A stretch of DNA of 48,161 nucleotides from JAKORR01 sp964608495. GTDB taxonomy: Bacteria; Armatimonadota; Zipacnadia; Zipacnadales; FEN-943. Both the position numbers and the translations under genes were made by a program. The notes beneath the pieces were generated by a model. The model made no database searches. It had not been told where the DNA came from and was given only the letters and a program-made list of their open reading frames with translations. Location of the stretch: positions 1 to 48,161 of the forward strand of contig CAZSOQ010000004.1 of the NCBI GenBank assembly GCA_964608495.1. The letters run 5' to 3'. Shown here in pieces: positions 42,801 to 48,161 of the stretch (positions are counted from its first letter, which is position 1; each line of letters starts with the position of its first letter).

Positions 42801-45030
42801 TCAGCACAGGCGTGTCTCGCACGAAGCTGGCCCTCAGGTACTGGGAGAGGAACTCGTTGGGCGTTGTGCCGTTCATGGTCAGCGCCCAGGCAATGTCCTC
42901 GCCCGACGCGAAAAGCCTGCCGCCCCTGTCCAGATAGAGGGCCAGGTCTGCCTGTGTGGCGGCGTCTATCAGACTGCCGTCCGCCACCCACAGGTTACCG
43001 GTATGCGGCGTGGCCCACACCATGGCCCGGTCCGCCACGAGCACGCGGCGGGTCGGCTGGGCAGTGTCTGGCTCGGCCAGCGCCTCCTGCGGGTCGAGCT
43101 GGTACTCGACCGTCGGCAGGTAGTACTGGTACACCCACGCCGGTATCGGCCCGCGGCAGATGATGCGCCACACATCGTAGCGCTCAAGGTAGTAGCCCCG
43201 GATGGTGTCGAACCGAACGCCGCCGAAGGGGGTCGCGCCCTGGAAGTCCAGCCCGCCGGGGTTGTACGTGTAGTAGCTCTCCACCGGGTAGGCGGCGGCG
43301 TAGTCGCTGTTGTACCCCAGCTTGTACAGGAAGCTCTGACCCTCGCAGTAGTCGTTGACGAGCAGGGCGTTCGTCTTGGGCTGGAAAGCCCTCGTCGTGA
43401 AGCCGTAGACGTCGTCGTACCTCAGGCTGTTGCCGACCTCGTCCACTACCTCGATGTCCACCACATAGTCGTGCCCCGCGAGCTGTGTGTCATAGGCGCC
43501 CGAGTAGATCGCGCCCTGCCCCGGCACGGAGGTCTGACCGGGCTCGATGTCGAGCGGGACGCGGGCCACCTCGGGGTACTCATATTCCAGGAAGCGCACA
43601 CCCGTCGTCTGGGTGTCGAAGTCGGGGTCGTGGTAGGTCCAGTTCACCAGCCAGTTGCCGCTGTTGGGGCCCCCACGCACCGGATCCAAGGGCTCCGGGT
43701 TCTTGAGTATGGCCACCACGCTGCGCACGCCCGTATCCCAGTCGCGCACGCGGGCGTAGATGGTGATCGGCGCTCCCGGCGACACTTCCCTCTGGCTCAC
43801 CCAGGGCAATTGCACGAGCTCGGGAGCGCGCCGATCGGTGACGAAGAAGGTCCAGATGTCCCACGTCGTGTTGGCGGGATCGTCACGCGTGGACTGGAAG
43901 AACAGCCGCATCGAGGCCCGCTGCAGATCGGGGCTGACGGCCGGATTGCGGTCGTCCGCAGTATCCTGCAGCTCGTCCTTGTTGGACAGCAACACGGCCT
44001 CAGGGCCGTCAATCTCCCCTTGGAGGGTCATCCGGAAGATGTTGAAGTCGCGGTTGCCGTCCCCGCCACTGGTGAGCCGGTTGGAGGCGAAGACAACGTC
44101 CACGTTGGTTACCGCCTGAGTCTCGATCCACAGCCAGGCGGGCTCCACGTCGGCGCCCTGGCCCCCGATGCCGCCGTTGCTCACCACACGCTGGTTGCCA
44201 CCGTCCGAGTCCATCAGGAAGATGCGGTTGCCGGCCCCAACCGTGCCCGTGTAGGCGATCACGTTGGCTGCCGGGCACCAGGCGGGGTCGGTGTCGTCGG
44301 TCGGCGCCGTCGTCAACCGCTGCGGCGACCACCCCGCTGTCGGCGTCCTGTAGATGTCCCAGTCCCCGTTGATGTCCCACTGGAAGGCCACCGAGTTCCC
44401 GTCCATCGAGAAGGTCGGATGGCGCTTGTTCCCCTCGCCGAAGGTGAGCCGCTGCACGGCAAGCGTGTTGAGGTTGATCAGGTAGATGTCCCAGCTGGCG
44501 TCAGCCGTCTCTTGGTAGGAGAAAGCAATCCAGCGCGACCCCGGGTCCCAGGCCGGCTCTCGCTCGTCGCCCGGAAGATCCGTTATCTGTCGCGCTTCCG
44601 AGCCGTCGGGGCGCATCGTCCAGATGTTGTAGTTGGGGGAGAAGTTGGGGTCGGTCGGCAGCGTGGGGTCAATGCGGAAATCCTCGTCCTCGTCCACACC
44701 GATGGTGGCGAAAGCCACCCTGTTCATCGTGGCGCCCGGCGCGGCCGCCGGCTCGATCTCAGAGGTGGCCAGGCTGTTGGGATTGAGGTTGGAGTCGGGC
44801 CATGGGCCCGCCTGAGCCGGGCTCACCTGCCGCGGCAGGGGCGGCAGCGAGTGTCCTATGAAGGCGTGGGTGGTGCCGGAGCCCATCGGGGGAGGCACTA
44901 GGGGGAGGAGATTGGGGCCGTACTCGGGTCCTGCGCCCTGTTGACTGACTGCCTTCCACACCGGCATGCACGCTAGGACCAGGCCCAAGGCAATCAACGG
45001 CACGGCCCGAATATGACGGCCGCTAAGCAC
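39820..45030 (-). CDS. giant secreted propeller/carboxypeptidase-regulatory-domain protein with shared C-terminal module
   Basis: This 1736-residue protein begins with a signal peptide (AVPLIALGLVLACMPVWKAVS). Order of regions: TolB/PD40-type propeller blades (about 105-400: IWTMRPDGSEARQITDLPGD, WDIYLINLNTLAVQRLTF); Ig-like stretches to about 560; a GATase/DUF4350-like region (NALLVNDYCEG, GGRLFASGEDIAWAL); about four carboxypeptidase-regulatory-like beta sandwiches (about 930-1290: GSYTITDLPAGDYEVTVDG, GTISGRVVSAVSGQPVG); and the 432-residue shared module (GLQLMSLP, TWNLLGAPF, YLGYWVAV, VTWPDLSALP, YMRTASSYTF) with a FlgD-like domain ending AMGR. GTG 45030 has AGGAG ten bases upstream, whereas GTG 45039 is too close. 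It heads the exported-protein gene run. Confidence 0.85.
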   Translation of the reverse strand: MLSGRHIRAVPLIALGLVLACMPVWKAVSQQGAGPEYGPNLLPLVPPPMGSGTTHAFIGHSLPPLPRQVSPAQAGPWPDSNLNPNSLATSEIEPAAAPGATMNRVAFATIGVDEDEDFRIDPTLPTDPNFSPNYNIWTMRPDGSEARQITDLPGDEREPAWDPGSRWIAFSYQETADASWDIYLINLNTLAVQRLTFGEGNKRHPTFSMDGNSVAFQWDINGDWDIYRTPTAGWSPQRLTTAPTDDTDPAWCPAANVIAYTGTVGAGNRIFLMDSDGGNQRVVSNGGIGGQGADVEPAWLWIETQAVTNVDVVFASNRLTSGGDGNRDFNIFRMTLQGEIDGPEAVLLSNKDELQDTADDRNPAVSPDLQRASMRLFFQSTRDDPANTTWDIWTFFVTDRRAPELVQLPWVSQREVSPGAPITIYARVRDWDTGVRSVVAILKNPEPLDPVRGGPNSGNWLVNWTYHDPDFDTQTTGVRFLEYEYPEVARVPLDIEPGQTSVPGQGAIYSGAYDTQLAGHDYVVDIEVVDEVGNSLRYDDVYGFTTRAFQPKTNALLVNDYCEGQSFLYKLGYNSDYAAAYPVESYYTYNPGGLDFQGATPFGGVRFDTIRGYYLERYDVWRIICRGPIPAWVYQYYLPTVEYQLDPQEALAEPDTAQPTRRVLVADRAMVWATPHTGNLWVADGSLIDAATQADLALYLDRGGRLFASGEDIAWALTMNGTTPNEFLSQYLRASFVRDTPVLTGTYPRYTGFSGPYPDLDEPIIDGQAQWWRLPREIGYEFQAVSRSGDPVADDPWAGSGPISMEHEQYLRINQQPDHPVQLVTPRNAPTAPDYTDAAEFSFRPDIIQELAGSVKLYALGTNYDTGQTIGLRYDNLTSGAKVVYLAFGFEQIHRTWNNGICYNHRANLMHNSLCWMRTSGFQGQVLNVTGKPISDPTPIIYCYRQRAGQPRELVAAVRCQADGTYVMQGLGADFYSLEATRPGYTIDHYDGEFVHGGLSFRVVDFVIKEREPGTIAGLVTAETTGEAVQGARVCATPVIELDDDGQPLDPPPGTWPQCTDTGPDGSYTITDLPAGDYEVTVDGTAAGYGAVGPDVVTVNAGGTTRADFALPAADGGIVATVIARDEDGNVVGPLAGATVEALLDARTVAEGTTDNNGEARISIQPGQYTVVADAAGYGRSQPQPVIVRSQQDEPVTIFMDPQPGGTISGRVVSAVSGQPVGAVQIRLLVGGVERDRAYSTAALQQDTPDGPWYNWKFVDAPAGSVVIRPVPDGYTSQPVEQRVVVVSDDEVSGVLFRLSSLYTFPAGLQLMSLPGTYTGVDPRTIFGLTGTERLRLAAWEATRNQYSVYPQAPADRIRPGWGYWLFLDRATELTREGGPAQDPTEVVLYGRGDGRPTWNLLGAPFSRSVDIYSITVRDLNGEEMDWQTAQSRRKILSVLYAYLLGSYQASQTLTPYLGYWVAVNEPLTLTIRDVSVAAAGSQPAQAFPAVGERGWALPLVVRAGDQVDSCVHLGVGTAASDGFDAGVDQPKPPPPGISSYVYASLVHDDWGAMNGRYAVDLRGSAENQTFRVLVETSMVGEKVDVTWPDLSALPADVRPVLCDKATGKRVYMRTASSYTFTSRGPRELEVGMTSASSGALVVGALQAAGRGRQVQVQYSLSQQARVQAEVMNISGRLVRVLARDELQTAGRNALVWDGRNQGGSPVPSGRYLVVVKAYSEDGQCTKAVASVAMGR

Positions 45031-45272
45031 TGCAATCACTCTCCTGGCCTAGGCTGCAAGCGAGGCTTTGTTGTTCTGGGACCGTCTCTCCCATTGCCCT
45101 GGCCGCGACCCGGGACGCCCAAGGCATAGGCACCAGCCGCCCGACCGACTTCGCGGTGCCACGTGCCCGCCGCCTCGACACCGGCCAGCCCTCCTGCTGC
45201 CTCGCTCGTGGTGAGCTCGTCATGTCAGCGACATTCGGCCGGCGACCGGCCCTGCCCGGGCCGCTGGCCCAC

Positions 45273-45302
45273 AGTATACTACATGCCCTACCCCGCCCGC
45301 AA
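45273..45302 (-). promoter_or_regulatory. candidate promoter for the exported-protein gene run
   Basis: On the minus strand TATACT (45278-45273) matches the -10 consensus at five of six bases. An 18-base spacer separates it from TTGCGG (45302-45297), a weak -35 at three of six. It lies in a short AT-richer patch and would give a leader of about 235 bases before GTG 45030. Confidence 0.4.
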
Positions 45303-45468
45303 GCCTTTGGCTACCCTAAACTGACACCTCGATCGCCGCGAAGTTCCCCGACCGCAGGGCTTCCTCGCCAGGACTACCGAGTCCGCCCTCAAAGCGGCGG
45401 CGACGATGCACGCCAGTGTTGGGTCCGACCGGGCGGACTCCCCGCCGCGTTCCCCTCACCAGCCCCCA

Positions 45469-45489
45469 CTCGCCGCTCTTCCCGGCGAG
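45469..45489 (-). terminator. GC hairpin abutting the transaldolase stop
   Basis: A 6-bp inverted repeat CTCGCC/GGCGAG with a nine-base loop starts one base past the transaldolase stop codon. It lacks a U-tract. A termination or 3'-end role is inferred from position only. Confidence 0.35.
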
Positions 45490-46152
45490 CTAGCCGGAGC
45501 CGCCGAGCTCCTGCTGGAGCTTCTCCCAGTCCGCCAGGAAGGCCTTCTGACCCTTGTCCGTGAGCGGGTGTGCGAACAGCCTCTCGAGCGTCGCGAAGGG
45601 CACAGTGGCGATGTGAGCGCCCATGAGCGCCGCCTGCACCACGTGCCGCACGTGGCGCACGCTTGCCACGATCACCTCTGTCTCGAAGCCGTAGTTGTCG
45701 TAGATCGTCAGTATCTGCTCGACCAGCTCCATCCCATCGTGGCCGATGTCGTCCAGGCGACCGACGAAGGGCGAGATGTAGGCGGCACCGGCCTTGGCCG
45801 CCAGCAGAGCCTGCACCGGCGAGAAGCACAGCGTCACGTTGCAGCGGATGCCTTCCTGGCTCAACACCCGCACTGCCTGGAGCCCCTGCGGGAGAAGAGG
45901 GATCTTCACGACGATGTTCGGGGCCCAGGCACTCAGCTCCCGGGCCTGGGCGACCATGCCGTCGGTGTCAACGGCCGTCACCTCGGCGCTCACCGGGCCC
46001 GACACGATGCGGCAGATCTCCTTCACTACCTCCTCGAAGTCCCGGCCCTCGCGCGCTACGAGCGATGGATTCGTCGTGACGCCGTCGAGGATCCCCCAGG
46101 ACGCAGCCTGGCGTATCTCACCAACGTTCGCGGTGTCTATGAAGAACTTCAC
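45490..46152 (-). CDS. tal: transaldolase/fructose-6-phosphate aldolase-type enzyme
   Basis: This 220-residue protein is of the short MipB/TalC/FSA subfamily. It begins MKFFIDTANVGEIRQA, has DGVTTNPSLVA, the Schiff-base Lys83 in NIVVKIPLLPQG, NVTLCFSPVQALLAAKAGA and ISPFVGRLDDIG. Members transfer dihydroxyacetone units in the pentose phosphate pathway or act as fructose-6-phosphate aldolases. Phe in TLCFSP corresponds to a position that is often Phe in the transaldolases and Tyr in FSA-type aldolases, which slightly favours transaldolase. ATG 46152 is preceded by GGGGAGGT. It is 42 bases after the NifU-like gene, so the two are probably co-transcribed. Confidence 0.92.
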   Translation of the reverse strand: MKFFIDTANVGEIRQAASWGILDGVTTNPSLVAREGRDFEEVVKEICRIVSGPVSAEVTAVDTDGMVAQARELSAWAPNIVVKIPLLPQGLQAVRVLSQEGIRCNVTLCFSPVQALLAAKAGAAYISPFVGRLDDIGHDGMELVEQILTIYDNYGFETEVIVASVRHVRHVVQAALMGAHIATVPFATLERLFAHPLTDKGQKAFLADWEKLQQELGGSG

Positions 46153-46194
46153 TGCGCTACCTCCCCGTATCTGGGTTGTGGGGACAAAGGGCGC

Positions 46195-46434
46195 TCACTC
46201 GACCGAGCGCACTTCAGTTACCTCTGGGATGGACTCCTTGAGGACCTGCTCTATGCCCAGTCGCAGCGTCAACTCCGACATGGGGCAGCCCCGACAGGCC
46301 CCCTGCAACCGCACCTCCACCACCCCGTCCTCGCTGACGCTCACGAGCTCTACGCCGCCCCCGTGGGATTCTATGTGAGGCCTTATCTCCTCCATCACTT
46401 GCTCTACCTGCTTCTGTAGGTCGCCGTCCGGCAT
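46195..46434 (-). CDS. NifU C-terminal-domain iron-sulphur scaffold protein
   Basis: This 79-residue stand-alone NifU-like domain (NfuA/Nfu type) has the diagnostic CxxC at Cys47 and Cys50 (LQGACRGCPMSELTLRLGIE) and the usual N-terminal VMEEIRPHIESHGGGVELV. Two subunits hold an Fe-S cluster for delivery to apo-proteins in the cytoplasm. ATG 46434 sits behind AAGGAGGT, a near-perfect ribosome site, which fixes the short form. A stable hairpin (46450-46483) lies just upstream in the leader. Transaldolase follows 42 bases downstream. Confidence 0.93.
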   Translation of the reverse strand: MPDGDLQKQVEQVMEEIRPHIESHGGGVELVSVSEDGVVEVRLQGACRGCPMSELTLRLGIEQVLKESIPEVTEVRSVE

Positions 46435-46749
46435 TGGGTTACCTCCTTGGCCTGTGCCCCGCGGGAGCCCCCGCGGACCAGGCACTAACCACATGGCAGC
46501 TATCCATGCCCCGAGCGTGCTCGGTGCGCACCCCCTCATCCTACCCGCAAGGTGGTTCGACCGCCATCGCGGGCCCTGTCCTCGGGCCTCGGACCGTTCC
46601 GCACGGCCGCCGTGCCCGATCGGGTCGCTCCCGCCCGAGCGTGCGTGTTCCAGGCTGAGCCCCCTCTTCCTCCCCGGCAACGCCGGAGCTCAGCCGGCCT
46701 CGCCCAGCCCCCACGAAGTTCCCCCGCTCCCGCGGCAGTGCCCCGTCCT
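46435..46749. other. intergenic region upstream of the NifU-like gene
   Basis: These 315 bases separate the NifU-like gene from the upstream exported-protein gene on the same strand. No gene is credible here. Apart from the leader hairpin at 46450-46483 I see no promoter that I can defend; the stretch is C-rich on the plus strand. Confidence 0.45.
46450..46483 (-). promoter_or_regulatory. structured 5' leader hairpin of the NifU-like gene
   Basis: A 7-bp perfect stem CCGCGGG/CCCGCGG with a four-base loop is extended by an outer 5-bp pairing GCCTG/CAGGC. It ends only a few bases before the AAGGAGGT ribosome site. It could protect the mRNA, stop upstream transcripts, or modulate access to the site. 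No known riboswitch is recognised. Confidence 0.4.
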
Positions 46750-47589
46750 CTACCCCGTCCCTGCGCTCTGCGGCGCGGGCACGGGCTCCTCAGCGCCGGC
46801 GCGGCCGGCGGCCTGGGCGGGCAACAGAACCTCCTCTTCCACTCGGTCCACCTTCCACCCCGTTCTCTCCAGCACCATCTCGAACCGCACAGCCGACGCC
46901 GACCCATCCTTCCGCACCAGGGTCGCGAGCACCCACCCCGTGCCGTCGTGCAGGTTCGTCCCGTCCGCCACGATGCGCACGCCGTGCGTGACGGCCGCAT
47001 CGAAGCGTTCGCGCAGCAGACGCGGGGCGTCAGCGCCCACGCTGGCCAGTACCTTCTGCCGACGACGAGCAGAGAGCAGCTCCCACGGATCCCCGACATC
47101 GTCCGCATCGCGGAGCCCGAACCACTGCGCCACCACCTTCCATATCTTGCCCAGATGGTCGCTGGGGTCCGGGGGAGCCATGAGATCGGCCCTCAGCCCA
47201 AGCTGAGGCATGGCAAGATGCACACAGCGCCCCTCGCTGTTGACCCAAGCGCCAAGGTGTTCCGCGAAGGAGCGGAGGGGCACGAGGAACTCCCCGTGGC
47301 TGATCTCCGGGGCCAAGGGCAGTCGGCGCGGCCTGCCGGCCAGGGTCGCCACCGGATCGCCCGCACGCAGAATCAGCCGTGGACGGGAGAGCTCGGGCCC
47401 GGCCACTGCCTCCGTGTCCCTGACCTCGAAGCCCACCCCAAGCCACTCGGCCAAAGGCCCGGCGGGCGCCAGCACAGTGCCGCCTCTGTTGACGGGCAAC
47501 ACGCTGAACACAGGACCCGGGTCAGTCTGGGGTCCTGGGCCCTGCGGGATGACACAGAGCAGCAAGACTATTGGTGTCGCTTGAACCAT
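46750..47589 (-). CDS. exported protein with copper-amine-oxidase N-terminal-type domain
   Basis: This 279-residue protein has a short signal-like hydrophobic start (MVQATPIVLLLCVIPQ). Residues about 27-130 resemble the copper amine oxidase N-terminal (stalk) domain found alone on many surface proteins: a VFSVLPVNRGGTVLAPAGPL strand, LAEWLGVGFEV, and the hallmark GEFLVPLRSFAEHLGAWV. The C-terminal part (about 150-260) has helices and strands (THGVRIVADGTNLHDGTGWV, VRFEMVLERTGWKVDRVE) with no known family, and a Pro/Ala tail. ATG 47589 has GAGAGG upstream and overlaps the preceding gene by 22 bases, implying coupled translation. A wall- or envelope-binding role is inference. Confidence 0.72.
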   Translation of the reverse strand: MVQATPIVLLLCVIPQGPGPQTDPGPVFSVLPVNRGGTVLAPAGPLAEWLGVGFEVRDTEAVAGPELSRPRLILRAGDPVATLAGRPRRLPLAPEISHGEFLVPLRSFAEHLGAWVNSEGRCVHLAMPQLGLRADLMAPPDPSDHLGKIWKVVAQWFGLRDADDVGDPWELLSARRRQKVLASVGADAPRLLRERFDAAVTHGVRIVADGTNLHDGTGWVLATLVRKDGSASAVRFEMVLERTGWKVDRVEEEVLLPAQAAGRAGAEEPVPAPQSAGTG

Positions 47590-47915
47590 CGCCTCTCCGG
47601 AACCGGGAGCGTGACCGTCGGCGCGAAGTTCCTGGGCTTCAGCAAGCCCAGGTACAGTACGCCGCCGCGCTCGGGGCCGCAAAGCCAGCCGCCCCACACG
47701 CGGAAGCGCTCACCCCCGAAGGTTGTGGTGCCCGTCCTCCCTGAGGGAGCCAGCACCCGCAGCCCGGGCGACGCTCCTCGCACGACCAGTACGTCTCCCG
47801 GCCCCAACCGTGTCGCCTCCGGTGGTCTGGCCCCCTTGGCCTTCGCGGCCCGGTCCTCGCTCAGCGCAAGGGCACAGCAAAGGCACAACGCAACTGCAGC
47901 CAGCGCCCAACGCAC
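47568..47915 (-). CDS. small exported protein of unknown function
   Basis: This 115-residue protein has a signal peptide (MRWALAAVALCLCCALALS) and then a basic region and a short beta-rich domain (GPGDVLVVRGASPGLRVLAP, FRVWGGWLCGPERGGVLYLG). I do not recognise a family. GTG 47915 is preferred because AGGAGG lies eight bases upstream; GTG 47924 is too close to that site. It overlaps the copper-amine-oxidase-domain gene by 22 bases and is the first gene of that pair. It diverges from the gene that begins at the right edge. Confidence 0.65.
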   Translation of the reverse strand: MRWALAAVALCLCCALALSEDRAAKAKGARPPEATRLGPGDVLVVRGASPGLRVLAPSGRTGTTTFGGERFRVWGGWLCGPERGGVLYLGLLKPRNFAPTVTLPVPERRWFKRHQ

Positions 47916-48155
47916 TGCCCTCACCTCCTCGCGTGTGTCGTAGCTGGGCCGGCCCTGGTGATCAGCACCTACTCCGCCAAGTGACTGTGGGAACGCCGTA
48001 CCCGCCCCACCGCCGGTCGCGTGTCGTGGACCGAAGGCGGGCGCATGCCTATGCTACCACAAGCCGGCTGCCGGGGGCCATAGTGGCGGCTGTCGTGGAA
48101 CAGGCAATAGGCCCCACCCGCGTTGACAGACGGCCGCGGGCGGAGGTAACATACT

Positions 48156-48161
48156 ATGGAT
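48156..48161 (+). CDS. 5' end of a plus-strand gene cut by the window edge
   Basis: ATG 48156 follows a strong ribosome site GGAGGT (48142-48147) with eight bases between, at the start of a region divergent from the gene at 47568-47915. Only two codons (Met-Asp) are inside the window, so product and length are unknown. Confidence 0.5.

Larger units (their letters stand above)
45031..45489. other. intergenic region upstream of the exported-protein gene run
   Basis: This 459-base stretch lies between the transaldolase stop and the giant-protein start, both on the minus strand. I find no gene or tRNA. It holds a GC hairpin right after the transaldolase stop, a candidate promoter (45273-45302) and a leader of about 235 bases with local hairpins such as TGGGA/TCCCA near 45076-45095. 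Confidence 0.5.

Noticed and set aside
40387..44901. Two long plus-strand open frames (669 and 775 codons) opposite the giant protein gene
   Set aside because: Both are mirror frames of a gene with obvious repeats and motifs. The translations are Arg/His/Val/Gly-rich without recognisable domains.
27029..45030. Canonical Bacteroidota type IX secretion system
   Set aside because: FlgD-like C-terminal domains and a clan CD peptidase are suggestive, but no PorK/L/M/N, PorV, Sov or C25-type PorU homologue is present in the window.
45045..45105. Possible c-di-GMP-I (GEMM) riboswitch in the leader of the giant gene
   Set aside because: The minus strand has CAGGGCAA, a hairpin and CAAAGCCT in the right order, but the third conserved segment with the GGTTACC-like tetraloop receptor is missing, so the match is probably chance.
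48123..48157. TTGACA near the right edge as a promoter for the gene starting at 48156
   Set aside because: No good -10 lies 16-18 bases away (TAACAT at 18 bases is four of six), and it would leave almost no room before the ribosome site.
1..48161. tRNA, rRNA, CRISPR arrays, insertion sequences and prophage genes
   Set aside because: I scanned the intergenic stretches by eye for cloverleaf-like, repeat-spacer and terminal-repeat patterns, and the coding regions for transposase, integrase and phage motifs, and saw none.

Overview
The window is GC-rich bacterial chromosome with many GTG/TTG starts, strong Shine-Dalgarno sites and dense gene packing. The gene content suggests a diderm bacterium outside the well-studied phyla. 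Pointers are two DUF6785/6784-type membrane proteins, a SpoIVB-type S55 peptidase fused to a propeller, a copper-amine-oxidase N-domain protein, FlgD-like C-terminal domains on secreted proteins, and an LptD-like outer-membrane barrel candidate. Armatimonadota is my best guess from this mix, but no rRNA or ribosomal gene is present to prove it. I see no tRNA, rRNA, CRISPR array, transposase or phage gene.

Layout. 1-1.9 kb: a lone Flp-type pilin (minus) and a divergent secreted protein of unknown function. 2-6.8 kb (minus): an N-acetylmuramoyl-L-alanine amidase followed by two tandem paralogous multi-spanning membrane proteins. 6.8-9.8 kb (plus): a sugar/sugar-acid catabolic set of zinc dehydrogenase, TIM-barrel isomerase and Gfo/Idh/MocA oxidoreductase. 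9.9-15.2 kb (plus): a 1303-residue S55 peptidase/propeller/Ig protein, an endonuclease III-like glycosylase and an MgtC-family membrane protein. 15.2-17 kb (minus): a purine/MTA phosphorylase and an OmpR-type regulator.

17.2-26.9 kb (minus): an envelope and energy block. In transcription order it runs S1 RNA-binding protein (behind a perfect-consensus sigma70 promoter), sensor kinase, rpiB, dCMP deaminase, WecA/TagO-like transferase, WecB-like epimerase, AI-2E exporter-like protein, UppP and a K+-independent-type H+-pyrophosphatase. Several of these genes overlap by 1-17 bases.

27-45 kb (minus): the most striking region, an 18-kb run of seven co-directional genes for exported proteins. Three of them (a 1736-residue propeller/carboxypeptidase-regulatory-domain protein, a subtilisin and a 955-residue protein) share a C-terminal module of about 430-460 residues ending in a FlgD/T9SS-sorting-like Ig domain. 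Between them lies a clostripain-like (caspase-fold) cysteine peptidase. Two further genes encode proteins with a CsgG/TolB-like N-terminal region, a membrane segment and FN3-like domains, and the last gene encodes an invasin-Ig plus OstA/LptD-like barrel protein. I read this as a candidate surface display or export system in which the caspase-fold peptidase might act on the shared C-terminal module. The processing idea is inference.

45-48 kb (minus): NifU-like scaffold and transaldolase, then two small exported proteins. A divergent plus-strand gene starts at the very right edge.
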